This document shows, piece after piece, positions 1 to 7,718 of a DNA stretch of 11,086 nt. The position numbers and the translations under genes were made by a program. Under the pieces are notes generated by a model that saw nothing but the letters and a program-made list of their open reading frames with translations, was not told the DNA's origin and did no database searches. The first letter of the stretch is position 1; every line of letters begins with the position of its first letter. Origin of the DNA: Betaproteobacteria bacterium (GTDB lineage Bacteria; Pseudomonadota; Gammaproteobacteria; Burkholderiales; Gallionellaceae); contig JAGWMH010000039.1 of the NCBI GenBank assembly GCA_028871775.1, forward strand, positions 1 to 11,086, read 5' to 3'.

Positions 1-2
1 AA

Positions 3-68
3 ATCGCTGCCGCAACAATCAGTGTCGCGCAACAACAGCAGGTCGAAATCAAACGCTTGCTGGATTAA
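3..68 (+). CDS. 3' end of an unidentified gene (possibly DUF305-like)
   Basis: An open frame enters from the left edge and stops at TAA (66-68). It gives 21 residues that end in a glutamine-rich helix-like tail, AQQQQVEIKRLLD. The pattern of a Gln-Gln pair, then Glu-Ile, then a Leu-rich end resembles the C-terminus of DUF305 proteins, which often sit near metal-handling genes. The match is too short to be firm. It is on the same strand as the cation pump downstream, with a gap of about 97 bases. It may not be a gene end at all, because 21 open codons can arise by chance. Confidence 0.35.
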   Translation: MAAATISVAQQQQVEIKRLLD

Positions 69-69
69 A

Positions 70-89
70 CTTGCCGGCAAGCAGGCAAG
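70..89 (+). repeat. Small inverted repeat after the upstream gene end
   Basis: CTTGCCGGCAAG (70-81) is a perfect 12-base palindrome, and CTTGCC (70-75) can also pair with GGCAAG at 84-89. It begins two bases after the TAA of the upstream fragment. There is no T-run behind it, so it is not a convincing intrinsic terminator. It could be a weak RNA hairpin or chance. Confidence 0.3.
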
Positions 90-140
90 GCACGTGCACC
101 TGACAGCCGGCACTGCGCTTCGTTAACCCGGATATTTAGT

Positions 141-176
141 ATGAATTTCCGCAAGCTCTGCCTTCATGCCGAATAA
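141..176 (+). other. Possible 11-codon leader ORF overlapping the pump start
   Basis: ATG at 141 opens a frame reading [11 protein letters not shown] that stops at TAA 174-176, eight bases past the ATG (166) of the cation pump in another frame. The pump start has no visible Shine-Dalgarno sequence, so ribosomes ending on this mini-ORF could re-initiate there. The mini-ORF itself has only a weak GGA (130-132) eight bases upstream. It may be chance. Confidence 0.2.
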
Positions 177-2811
177 AAACCCGCAGATCGCCAGCGACGC
201 TGCACCCCCATGGCATGCCCTGCACTTGCCGGAGGTGAGCGACAGGCTTGCGTCCAGCCTGGATAGCGGCTTGTCGCCGGAAGAAAGCGAACGACGCGCT
301 GCGCATTTCGGTGCAAACGAACTGATTGAAAAGCCGCCGCGCCCTCTCTGGCGCATGCTGCTCGACCAGTTCACCGACTTCATGATTCTGGTATTGATCG
401 CGGCGGCGCTGATCTCCGGTGTGATCGGCGACGTTAAGGACACACTGGCGATTGTCGTCATTGTATTGCTCAACGCGTTGATCGGCTTTGTTCAGGAGTT
501 TCGTGCCGAGCGCGCCATGGCAGCGTTGAAACAGATGACTGCGGCGAATGCCCGGGTCTTGCGCGGTGGCGAACAGCTGACCATCCCGGCGAAAGAGATC
601 GTGCCCGGCGACATCGTGCTGCTGGAAGCAGGCAATCTGGTGCCTGCCGATTTGCGCCTGATCGAAGCCGCGCAATTCAAGGTTGATGAAGCCCTGCTCA
701 CCGGTGAGTCCGCCACGGTTGAAAAACATTCCGGCACCCTGGAAAACCCCGACCTCCCCCTGGCCGACCGCAAGAACATGGCCTACAAGGGCACCATCGC
801 AACTTACGGCCGCGGCCGCGGCGTGGCGATCGCAACCGGCATGGCAACCGAATTGGGGAAAATCGCCAGCCTGCTCGAAAGCGGCGAGGACACGAAGACA
901 CCGCTGCAAAAACGGCTGACCAGCTTCGGGCGACACCTGAGCATCATGGTGCTGGTCATCTGCGCCATCATTTTCGCGGTCAGTTTGCTGCGCGGCGAAC
1001 CCGTGGTGCTGATGCTGCTCACTGCGATCAGCCTCGCCGTCGCCGCGATTCCCGAGGCGCTGCCCGCCGTCGTAACCATCTCGCTGGCGCTGGGCGCGCA
1101 CAAGATGGTCAAGCAGCACGCCCTTATCCGGCGCCTGCCCGCAGTCGAAACGCTGGGTTCGGTCACCTACATCTGCACCGACAAGACCGGCACGCTCACC
1201 CAGAACAAGATGCGCGTGGAAGAACTTTACGCTGGCAACGCTGCATCACGGGAATGGCGCGGCATGGCCGGGAACGAACCATGGGCCAGCCTGTTCACGG
1301 CATTGGCGCTGTCCAACGACGCGCACCGCAGCCATCACGGCAAGCTCATCGGCGACCCCACAGAAACCGCCTTGTATTCGGTGGCGCTGGAAGCGGGCTA
1401 TGACAAGGCCGTCCTGGAAACAGGCGCGCCACGCCTGCTGGAAGTGCCTTTCGATTCCGAGCGCAAACGCATGACCACCCTGCACCGCCACCCCTCCGGA
1501 GCCGTGGCATACACCAAGGGCGCGCCGGAAAGTGTGCTGCCGTTGTGCACGGCGCAACTCACCACACAAGGCGAAGCGGCCATGCCGCGCGGCGAAATTC
1601 TCGCCCAGGCGGAACGCATGGCGGCAGAAGGGCTGCGCGTGCTGGCCATCGCACAGCGCCATTGGCCGGGTTTGCCGCAGGATCAAGACAGCGGGGCTAT
1701 AGAAGACCGCCTGGTTTTCATCGGCCTGGTCGGCCTGATGGATCCGCCGCGCCACGAAGCGAGAGAGGCGGTCAGGCTGTGCAAATCTGCCGGCATCATG
1801 CCGGTTATGATCACCGGCGACCACCCTGCCACTGCCCGCGCCATCGCCGCGCGCCTCGGCATAGGCAACGACAGCGTGATGACCGGAGCGGAGCTGGCAC
1901 GCTTGAGTGATGAAGAATTCAGGCAACAGGTTGCACATATCCGGGTGTACGCACGCGTCGATCCGGCACAGAAAATCCGTATCGTTGAAGCGTTGCAGGC
2001 ACGGGGGGAATTCGTCGCCATGACCGGCGATGGCGTAAATGATGCCCCCGCGCTGAAGCGCGCCGACATCGGCGTCGCCATGGGCAAGGGCGGCACCGAC
2101 GTGGCGCGCGAAGCCGCCAGCCTGGTGCTGCTCGATGACAACTTCGCCACTATCGTGCATGCGGTGCGCGAAGGCCGGCGCATCTTCGATAACATCCGCA
2201 AATTTATCAAGTACGTCATGACGGGTAATTCGGGTGAGATATGGACTATTTTCCTGGCACCCCTGATGGGTCTGCCGATTCCGCTGCTGCCTATCCATAT
2301 CCTGTGGGTCAACCTGGTGACCGACGGCCTGCCGGGTTTGGCCCTCACCGCCGAACCGGCGGAAACAACCATCATGACACGCCCGCCGCGCCCGCCTGCA
2401 GAAAGCATCTTCGCGCACGGCATGTGGCAGCACATGCTGTGGGTCGGACTCACTATCGGTGCCGTATCACTGTTCGTCCAGGCCTGGGCCATACACTCCG
2501 GATCGGCCCACTGGCAGACCATGGTGTTCACCGTGCTCACCCTGTCGCAGATGAGCCACGTGCTGGCGATCCGTTCCGAGCGCGAGTCGCTGTTCCGTCA
2601 AGGCCTGCTGTCCAACCTGCCGCTGCTCGGTGCAGTGACCCTCACCTTCCTGCTGCAACTCGCCACCATCTACGTGCCGGCACTCAATGAAATCTTCCAC
2701 ACCCAGCCACTCAGTGCAAGTGAACTAGGTATATGCCTCGCGCTTTCGAGCGTGGTGTTTTTCTGCGTGGAGATCGAAAAATGGCTGATTCGCCATGGTG
2801 TGCTTTACTAA
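166..2811 (+). CDS. Cation-translocating P-type ATPase, type II (probable Ca2+ pump)
   Basis: This is an 881-residue membrane pump that uses ATP to move a cation, most likely Ca2+ (possibly Mn2+), out of the cytoplasm. The domains run in the usual order: an N-terminal cation-ATPase domain (about 15-80), actuator TGES (179-182), M4 PEALP (296-300), phosphorylation DKTGT with Asp339, the nucleotide domain, the hinge TGDGVND (620-626), then M5-M10. Aligned by eye with SERCA, the ligands Glu309, Asn768, Glu771, Asn796, Thr799 and Asp800 correspond to Glu297, Asn688, Glu691, Asn716, Thr719 and Asp720. The M8 ligand Glu908 is Gln795. That favours transport site II, as in PMCA-type pumps. An in-frame TGA at 142-144 leaves ATG 166 as the only sensible start, though no clear ribosome site precedes it. 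The stop overlaps that of phoB. Family assignment is strong; the ion is inferred. Confidence 0.93.
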   Translation: MPNKNPQIASDAAPPWHALHLPEVSDRLASSLDSGLSPEESERRAAHFGANELIEKPPRPLWRMLLDQFTDFMILVLIAAALISGVIGDVKDTLAIVVIVLLNALIGFVQEFRAERAMAALKQMTAANARVLRGGEQLTIPAKEIVPGDIVLLEAGNLVPADLRLIEAAQFKVDEALLTGESATVEKHSGTLENPDLPLADRKNMAYKGTIATYGRGRGVAIATGMATELGKIASLLESGEDTKTPLQKRLTSFGRHLSIMVLVICAIIFAVSLLRGEPVVLMLLTAISLAVAAIPEALPAVVTISLALGAHKMVKQHALIRRLPAVETLGSVTYICTDKTGTLTQNKMRVEELYAGNAASREWRGMAGNEPWASLFTALALSNDAHRSHHGKLIGDPTETALYSVALEAGYDKAVLETGAPRLLEVPFDSERKRMTTLHRHPSGAVAYTKGAPESVLPLCTAQLTTQGEAAMPRGEILAQAERMAAEGLRVLAIAQRHWPGLPQDQDSGAIEDRLVFIGLVGLMDPPRHEAREAVRLCKSAGIMPVMITGDHPATARAIAARLGIGNDSVMTGAELARLSDEEFRQQVAHIRVYARVDPAQKIRIVEALQARGEFVAMTGDGVNDAPALKRADIGVAMGKGGTDVAREAASLVLLDDNFATIVHAVREGRRIFDNIRKFIKYVMTGNSGEIWTIFLAPLMGLPIPLLPIHILWVNLVTDGLPGLALTAEPAETTIMTRPPRPPAESIFAHGMWQHMLWVGLTIGAVSLFVQAWAIHSGSAHWQTMVFTVLTLSQMSHVLAIRSERESLFRQGLLSNLPLLGAVTLTFLLQLATIYVPALNEIFHTQPLSASELGICLALSSVVFFCVEIEKWLIRHGVLY

Positions 2812-3497
2812 CTAGCACATGAGAAACGGTAACCGCTGCCGCGCACGGTCTGAATCAGGCCATCATGGCCGGAGGGTTCCAGTGCCTGGCGCAGGCGGCG
2901 GATATGCACGTCCACCGTGCGTTCCTCCACGAACACGTGGTCGCCCCACACATGGTTGAGCAATTGCGAGCGGCTGTAGACGCGTTCGCCATGAGTCATG
3001 AAAAAATGCAGGAGGCGAAACTCGGTAGGCCCCAGATCAACCACCGCTCCATTGGCGCTGAGGCGGTGCATGGCCGGCGACAATTCCAGCCCGCCGGCGG
3101 ACACCGTCTCGTCGCTCGCCTGCGGCGCACGGCGGCGCAGCACGGCGCGGATGCGCGCCTTCAGTTCATGCGGCGAAAACGGTTTGGTGATGTAGTCATC
3201 CGCGCCGGATTCCAGCCCCAGCACCTTGTCGCGTTCATCGGCGCGCGCGGTCAGCATGATGACGGGAATATCGCGCGTGCGCGGGTCGGCGCGCAGGCGG
3301 CGCGCCAGCTCCACGCCACTGACATCGGGCAGCATCCAGTCGAGCAGAATCAGGTCGGGCAAGGCACGGTTGATGTGCCCCATGGCGGCGGCGGCGTCAT
3401 GCGCCTGGACCACGCGGTAGCCGCATTGCGTGATGTTGATTGCCAGCAATTCCAGTATCGCCGGCTCGTCTTCCACCAGCAGGATGGTTGCATCCAT
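2808..3497 (-). CDS. phoB: Phosphate regulon response regulator PhoB
   Basis: This is a 229-residue OmpR/PhoB-class regulator that, when phosphorylated, binds Pho boxes and activates phosphate-starvation genes. The receiver domain (about 3-118) has the acidic pair Glu9/Asp10, phospho-acceptor Asp53 in LLDWMLPD, Thr83 and Lys105. The winged-helix domain (about 133-226) has the PhoB-typical stretches [26 protein letters not shown] and [15 protein letters not shown], which distinguish it from other family members. The length matches E. coli PhoB. ATG 3497 has only a weak GAAG upstream. A Pho box and -10 element lie 36-69 bases before the start, so it is probably autoregulated. The usual partner kinase gene phoR is not adjacent: the neighbours are pbpG behind a terminator and the convergent pump. 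Its TAG (2808-2810) interlocks with the pump's TAA (2809-2811). Confidence 0.95.
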   Translation of the reverse strand: MDATILLVEDEPAILELLAINITQCGYRVVQAHDAAAAMGHINRALPDLILLDWMLPDVSGVELARRLRADPRTRDIPVIMLTARADERDKVLGLESGADDYITKPFSPHELKARIRAVLRRRAPQASDETVSAGGLELSPAMHRLSANGAVVDLGPTEFRLLHFFMTHGERVYSRSQLLNHVWGDHVFVEERTVDVHIRRLRQALEPSGHDGLIQTVRGSGYRFSCAS

Positions 3498-3532
3498 GGT
3501 TTTCTTCAGCGTTCCGCGTTAATCACAGATGG

Positions 3533-3538
3533 ATGATA
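3533..3538 (-). promoter_or_regulatory. -10 element of the phoB promoter
   Basis: TATCAT on the - strand matches the sigma-70 -10 consensus at 5 of 6 positions. It begins exactly 10 bases after the Pho box, the spacing known from the E. coli phoA promoter. Transcription would start near 3526, giving a leader of about 29 bases. TAATAT at 3536-3541 overlaps it and is a second choice with 7-base spacing. Confidence 0.65.
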
Positions 3539-3548
3539 TTAAAGAATT

Positions 3549-3566
3549 GTGACAGCTGTATGACAG
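3549..3566 (-). promoter_or_regulatory. Pho box upstream of phoB
   Basis: Read on the - strand, this is CTGTCATACAGCTGTCAC: two 7-base repeats, CTGTCAT and CTGTCAC, separated by 4 bases (ACAG). That is the 7-4-7 layout of the PhoB-binding Pho box, and nearly the consensus. It lies 51 bases before the phoB start codon and points at phoB. Pho boxes replace the -35 element in PhoB-activated promoters. Confidence 0.85.
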
Positions 3567-3620
3567 TGGTTCGCGCCGTCCGCAGTTGCACTTGGGAACC
3601 TCAGATTAAATCCAGCCTGC

Positions 3621-3648
3621 AAAATAACGAGGGGGCGCAGGCCCCCTC
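3621..3648 (-). terminator. Rho-independent terminator after pbpG
   Basis: GAGGGGGC (3629-3636) and GCCCCCTC (3641-3648) form a perfect 8-base GC-rich stem with a GCAG-type 4-base loop. On the - strand the stem is followed by GTTATTTT (3628-3621), a T-rich tract. It lies 21 bases after the pbpG stop and before the phoB promoter, so it should separate the two transcription units. Confidence 0.85.
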
Positions 3649-3669
3649 TCGAGATCAAATCCGGCAAGG

Positions 3670-4563
3670 TTAACTGCGGCGGGTGCCGCGCAAGCGCGCG
3701 TAGGCGCTTTCCATCCACTTCTTGATGCGGTTGGCATCGCCGACACGGGTACGCGCCCCCCATGAATCGAGCAGCACAATAACTACCGGACGCTGGTTGA
3801 TTTTGGCTTGCATCACCAGGCAACGCCCCGCCTCGCTGATGTAGCCGGTCTTGCTGACGCCGATATCCCAGGATGCGCTCCGCACCAGCGGATTGGTGTT
3901 GCTGTAGCGCATCGGCCGGTGCCCCTTCAAGTTGAAAACATGGGAAGAGGTGGTGGTAAATTCGTGGATGAGCTCATAGCTCCGTGCCGCCTGAACCATT
4001 TTCACCAGGTCCTGCGCGGTGGAAACATTGCCTCTGTTCAGGCCGGTGGGGTCAAGAAAGCGCGAGTCCTTCATGCCCAGCTCGCTCGCCTTGTCATTCA
4101 TCGCCACCAAGGCGGCATTGGTTCCGCCCGGATAGGTGCGCGCCAATGCGGCAGCCGCGCGATTCTCGGAGGACATCAAGGCCAGCCTGAGCAATTCGCC
4201 GCGCGTCAGCTTCATGCCGAGGCGTATGCGCGAACGGGTACCCTTTAGCGTGTCCATGTCTTGTGCGCTGATGCTGATTTCTTGTTCCAGCGGCAACTGC
4301 GCATCCAGCACCACCATCGCGGTCATCAGCTTGGTGATGGAGGCGATAGGCGCTACCGTATCCGGATTCTTGGTGTACAGGGGATTCTGCCCCTGTTCGT
4401 CATAAATCAGGGCAATGGACGAGCGCAGCCTGGGCGACGACGTGAGCTTCAGCACTGCGCTGGTCAGCTCGTTATCCTGAGTTTGCGCCGGCTCGTCGCC
4501 AAGCGCCGCCTGCGCCGCCAGCGCATAGCCTAGTAACACCAACAGCATAAGTTTGTTGCGCAT
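3670..4563 (-). CDS. pbpG: D-alanyl-D-alanine endopeptidase, PBP7 type
   Basis: This is a 297-residue periplasmic serine hydrolase of peptidase family S11 (low-molecular-weight penicillin-binding protein). The family cuts peptide cross-links in peptidoglycan. All three active-site motifs are present: SITK (75-78, catalytic Ser75), SEN (132-134) and KTG (238-240). A signal peptide covers residues 1-19 or 20, with a basic start (MRNK), a hydrophobic core and AQA before the likely cut. The frame stays open 31 codons further upstream to 4656. ATG 4563 is chosen because it puts the signal peptide at the N-terminus, has a GGGGGGA ribosome site just upstream, and avoids overlapping the ABC exporter gene. 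The protein lacks the C-terminal beta domain and amphipathic anchor of PBP5/6, which fits PBP7. Carboxypeptidase rather than endopeptidase activity cannot be excluded. Confidence 0.9.
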   Translation of the reverse strand: MRNKLMLLVLLGYALAAQAALGDEPAQTQDNELTSAVLKLTSSPRLRSSIALIYDEQGQNPLYTKNPDTVAPIASITKLMTAMVVLDAQLPLEQEISISAQDMDTLKGTRSRIRLGMKLTRGELLRLALMSSENRAAAALARTYPGGTNAALVAMNDKASELGMKDSRFLDPTGLNRGNVSTAQDLVKMVQAARSYELIHEFTTTSSHVFNLKGHRPMRYSNTNPLVRSASWDIGVSKTGYISEAGRCLVMQAKINQRPVVIVLLDSWGARTRVGDANRIKKWMESAYARLRGTRRS

Positions 4564-4592
4564 TTTCCCCCCGAAAGAAAACCACACTCGCA

Positions 4593-4620
4593 AGGATACC
4601 AAAAAATCGAGGAAAATCAA
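4593..4620 (-). promoter_or_regulatory. Candidate sigma-70 promoter for pbpG
   Basis: On the - strand TTGATT (4615-4620, 4 of 6 to TTGACA) and TATCCT (4593-4598, 4 of 6 to TATAAT) are 16 bases apart in the 62-base gap between the ABC exporter and pbpG. Transcription would start near 4586. It could supplement read-through from the exporter gene. This is a sequence match only. Confidence 0.4.
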
Positions 4621-4625
4621 GTGCC

Positions 4626-6392
4626 TCAGCGTTCTTCTTGTTGTTGCAGCGCCCACATCTGTGCATACACCCCTTGCCGCGCCAGCAATTCACGATGCGC
4701 ACCGCGTTCGACGATGCGCCCTTTATCCATCACCAGAATCTGCTGCGCATCCACGATGGTGGACAGGCGGTGCGCGATGACCAGCGTGGTGCGATCGCGC
4801 GCAACGCTGCGCAATTCATCCTGTATCGCCTTTTCGGACTTGGAATCCAGCGCCGAGGTTGCCTCGTCGAAAATCAGGATGGCGGGATTCTTGAGGATGG
4901 CGCGCGCAATCGCCACGCGCTGTTTCTCGCCGCCGGACAGCTTCAACCCGCGCTCCCCCACCATGGTGTCATAGCCATGCGGCAGCGATTCGATGAAGCT
5001 ATGGATGTGTGCCGATTGCGCCGCCTGCAACACCTCCTCGCGCGTGGCATCGGGACGGCCATAGGCGATGTTGTAATAGATGTTGTCGTTGAACAGCACG
5101 GTGTCCTGCGGCACGATGCCGATGGCCGCGCGCAGGCTGGCCTGCGTCACCTCGCGGATGTCCTGTCCGTCAATCAGGATGCGGCCCGCTGTTACATCGT
5201 AGAAGCGGAACAGCAAACGCGACAAGGTGGACTTGCCCGCCCCGCTCGCCCCCACCACGGCGACGGTATGGCCGGACGGGATGTCAAAACTGACATCAAA
5301 CAAAATCTGCCGCTCGGGGTCGTAGGCAAAATCCACCTCATCGAAACGCACCGCTGCTTTATCAAGTATTAACGGAACCGCATCCGGCGCATCCTCGATT
5401 TCACGGTGTTCATCGAGCAGGCGGAACATCTTTTCCATGTCCGCCAGCGCGTGCTTGATCTCGCGGTAGACGAAGCCGAGGAAATGCAGCGGCATGTAAA
5501 GCTGCAACATGAACACGTTGACCAGCACCAGGTCGCCCAGCGTCATCGTGCCCTTGACCACACCGTCCGCCGCCAGCAGCATCAGCGCAGTGATGCCAAT
5601 GCCGATAATCGTGCTCTGCCCCGAATTAAGCCCCGCCAGCGAGGTCTGGTTGCGCACCGCGGCAGTTTCCCACTTGGCCATATGCTCGTCGTAGCGCTGC
5701 GCTTCATAGCGCTCGTTGCCGAAATACTTCACCGTCTCGTAATTGAGCAGGCTGTCTATGGCGCGCGTGTTTGCCTTGGAGTCCATGTCGTTCATGGTGC
5801 GGCGGAACACCATGCGCCACTCGGTGATGAACAGGGTGAACACGATGTATACCGCCAGCGTGGCGAAGGTGATGACGGCGAACCACGGGCTGTATTTGGA
5901 AAACAGGATGGCGGCTACCAGGCCGATTTCCAGCAGCGTGGGCAGGATGTTGAACAGCATGAAGTTGAGCAGGAAGCTGATGCCTCTGGCGCCGCGCTCG
6001 ATGTCGCGCGACACGCCGCCGGTCTGCCGCTCCAGATGAAAGCGCAGGCTCAGGTCATGCAGGTGGACGAACACCTTGAGCGCAACGCGCCGGATGGCGC
6101 GCTGCGTGACCTTGGCGAACACCGCATCGCGCAATTCGCCGAACAGGGTGCTGAGCAGGCGCAACAGGCCATAGCCGACGACGAGGAACACCGGCACCAG
6201 CAGCATCGCCCTGGGCCGGTTCATCGCATCCACGATTTCCTTGAGCACCAGCGGCACCGCCACATTGGCCAACTTGGCCAGCACCAGCAGTGTCAGCGCC
6301 AGTGCGACGCGTACTTTGAATTCCAGCAGGTAGGGCAGCAGGGTGCGGATGGTGTTCCAGTCGCCGCGCGGTGCGGGCTCCCTAACGGTCAT
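4626..6392 (-). CDS. Atm1/HMT1-type ABC exporter, fused permease and ATPase
   Basis: This is a 588-residue half-transporter that should work as a homodimer in the inner membrane. The N-terminal two thirds is an ABC type-1 membrane domain (roughly residues 20-310, six helices). It carries phrases typical of the Atm1/ABCB7 group, such as LNYETVKYFGNERYEA and LERQTGGVSRDIERG. The ATPase domain has Walker A GASGAGKST (381-389, Lys387), a Q-loop in VPQDTVLFND, signature LSGGEKQ (485-491), Walker B Asp509 with catalytic Glu510, and H-loop His541. Atm1 proteins export glutathione-linked compounds and help with iron-sulfur or heavy-metal handling; the substrate here is inferred from the family only. 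ATG 6392 follows a GGTGA ribosome site and overlaps by ATGA the end of a possible small ORF. pbpG follows after 62 bases. Confidence 0.92.
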   Translation of the reverse strand: MTVREPAPRGDWNTIRTLLPYLLEFKVRVALALTLLVLAKLANVAVPLVLKEIVDAMNRPRAMLLVPVFLVVGYGLLRLLSTLFGELRDAVFAKVTQRAIRRVALKVFVHLHDLSLRFHLERQTGGVSRDIERGARGISFLLNFMLFNILPTLLEIGLVAAILFSKYSPWFAVITFATLAVYIVFTLFITEWRMVFRRTMNDMDSKANTRAIDSLLNYETVKYFGNERYEAQRYDEHMAKWETAAVRNQTSLAGLNSGQSTIIGIGITALMLLAADGVVKGTMTLGDLVLVNVFMLQLYMPLHFLGFVYREIKHALADMEKMFRLLDEHREIEDAPDAVPLILDKAAVRFDEVDFAYDPERQILFDVSFDIPSGHTVAVVGASGAGKSTLSRLLFRFYDVTAGRILIDGQDIREVTQASLRAAIGIVPQDTVLFNDNIYYNIAYGRPDATREEVLQAAQSAHIHSFIESLPHGYDTMVGERGLKLSGGEKQRVAIARAILKNPAILIFDEATSALDSKSEKAIQDELRSVARDRTTLVIAHRLSTIVDAQQILVMDKGRIVERGAHRELLARQGVYAQMWALQQQEER

Positions 6393-6565
6393 GGCGAATC
6401 ACCACCCTGAATAATGAAACGACGATATGCCATGCCCGTTCCCCTCTCCCGCAGCACCCGCAAAGGGTACGCCGTGGTTGTAAAGTGCTGAAGCCCCAAC
6501 AACACACGCAGGCGGACGAGGGGGGCAAGGATTCTCTTCGCGAGTTTCACTTTAAACATTGTCAT
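6389..6565 (-). CDS. Possible small ORF (58 residues) between clsB and the ABC exporter
   Basis: A 58-codon frame starts at ATG 6565 (a second ATG is at 6559), just inside the end of clsB. It runs through the whole 159-base gap and stops at TGA 6389-6391, overlapping the exporter's ATG as ATGA. The product is short and strongly basic: MTMFKVKLAKRILAPLV, then an Arg/Leu-rich stretch, ending in IIQGGDSP. I recognise no family. The ATGA coupling and the way it fills the gap favour a gene. The poor ribosome site and the rare AGA, AGG and TTG codons argue against it. It could be chance or a decayed remnant. Confidence 0.3.
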   Translation of the reverse strand: MTMFKVKLAKRILAPLVRLRVLLGLQHFTTTAYPLRVLRERGTGMAYRRFIIQGGDSP

Positions 6566-7718
6566 TGCGCCCGCGCGCATAACCGAACACAACCGCCAGG
6601 AAGAGCACTGCGGCATAACTTACACGCGCCAGCAGGTGCCTCCACACACCCTGTTTGCGCCAGGCGGCAGCGGCAACCGGGTGCGCACCTTGCGCCATCT
6701 CATGCAGCAAACTGGCGTGCAAGGATTCCGCAAACCCCGCATCACGCACCACCAGATTCGCTTCCCGCGCCAGCCACAGGCTGAATGGATCAATATTGGA
6801 CGAACCTACTGTTGCCCAATAACCATCCACCACCGCCACCTTGGCATGCAGGAAACTGGCATGGTATTCATGAATCTCCACACCGGCGCCCAGCAATTCG
6901 TCATAAAGCGCGAGCATGGCATAGTGCTGCAGGCGGTACTCCACCCGCCCCTGCAACAACAACCTCACATGCACTCCGCGACGCGACGCATTCAGCAAGG
7001 CACGGCGCAAGCGCAACCCGGGCAGGAAGTAGGCGTTGGCGATGATGATTTCGCGCTGTGCGCCGCCGATGGCTTCAAGGTAGGCCAGCTCGATGTCGCG
7101 CCGATGGCGCAAGTTGTCGCACAGCAGAAAGGTTACTTTTTGTGACGCCGCAGGGGCAAATTGAAATCTTGCATGTTCGCGCTGGCGGCGGAAATTCGTC
7201 CACGACACCAGCAGCCACAAGCGCCGCATGGCCGCATGAATACGCCCCACCGTATCGCCCTGCACTTCCACTGCATAATCCAGCCGTGGCGCCTCAAGCC
7301 CGCCACCGGGCACATCGTCCAGGATGTTGATGCCACCGACAAAAGCGATAAGCCCATCCACCACCGCCAGCTTGCGATGCAGGCGGCGCAAGCGATGGCG
7401 GCGCAACCTGAAGCGCGCTATCTCCGGACGAAACCACAACACTTCCACGCCGGCCGCACGCAGCTCATCCACCCATGAAAGCGGCAAGTCGGCACAACCG
7501 AAGCCGTCCAGCAACAGGTGCGCCCTCACCCCGCGCCTGGCCGCGCGCTGCAATGCTTCCGAAACCAGGCGGCCGGTGTCATCGGCGGCGAAAATGTACG
7601 TTTCCAGATAAATCGAGTGGGTTGCGCCGTCCATTGCGGAGACCAGGCGCGGGAAATACTCCCCCCCGTTGCACAACAGGATAAGGGTGTGGCCGTCAAC
7701 CCGATGCTGGCTGCTCAT
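6552..7718 (-). CDS. clsB: Cardiolipin synthase B-like phospholipase D family protein
   Basis: This 388-residue protein has two HKD phosphodiesterase motifs: H114-R-K116...D121, followed by GGIN, and H291-A-K293...D298, followed by GSSNID. The two halves form one active site that joins phospholipids to make cardiolipin at the inner membrane. The absence of an N-terminal membrane pair and the length near 400 fit the ClsB (YbhO) subgroup rather than ClsA. A C-terminal hydrophobic segment (about 367-380) may anchor it. The start overlaps the ybhP stop as ATGA (7715-7718), indicating translational coupling. The pair matches the E. coli ybhP-clsB neighbourhood, although ybhN, the third gene there, is absent. 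Exact substrate use (phosphatidylglycerol and phosphatidylethanolamine in E. coli ClsB) is inferred. Confidence 0.9.
   Translation of the reverse strand: MSSQHRVDGHTLILLCNGGEYFPRLVSAMDGATHSIYLETYIFAADDTGRLVSEALQRAARRGVRAHLLLDGFGCADLPLSWVDELRAAGVEVLWFRPEIARFRLRRHRLRRLHRKLAVVDGLIAFVGGINILDDVPGGGLEAPRLDYAVEVQGDTVGRIHAAMRRLWLLVSWTNFRRQREHARFQFAPAASQKVTFLLCDNLRHRRDIELAYLEAIGGAQREIIIANAYFLPGLRLRRALLNASRRGVHVRLLLQGRVEYRLQHYAMLALYDELLGAGVEIHEYHASFLHAKVAVVDGYWATVGSSNIDPFSLWLAREANLVVRDAGFAESLHASLLHEMAQGAHPVAAAAWRKQGVWRHLLARVSYAAVLFLAVVFGYARGRNDNV

Noticed and set aside
70..89. Inverted repeat as an intrinsic terminator for the upstream gene
   Set aside because: There is no T-run after the hairpin on either strand, and the stem is short.
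100..138. A sigma-70 promoter for the cation pump (CTGACA at 100-105)
   Set aside because: The -35-like hexamer is good, but no -10 at 16-18 bases matches more than about 3 of 6 positions.
136..1119. A 327-codon open frame on the - strand opposite the cation pump
   Set aside because: The pump has all its family motifs on the + strand here. The antisense product is a low-information His/Gln/Arg-rich shadow.
3498..3669. A + strand gene driven divergently from the Pho box region
   Set aside because: The Pho box points to phoB, and the + strand frames here have no ribosome site or recognisable product.
4564..4656. 31-residue N-terminal extension of pbpG
   Set aside because: It would overlap the end of the ABC exporter and displace the signal peptide. 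ATG 4563 has a good ribosome site.
5406..6410. A 334-codon + strand open frame opposite the ABC exporter
   Set aside because: It is antisense to the conserved membrane domain and its composition (runs of His, Gln, Glu) is typical of a shadow frame.
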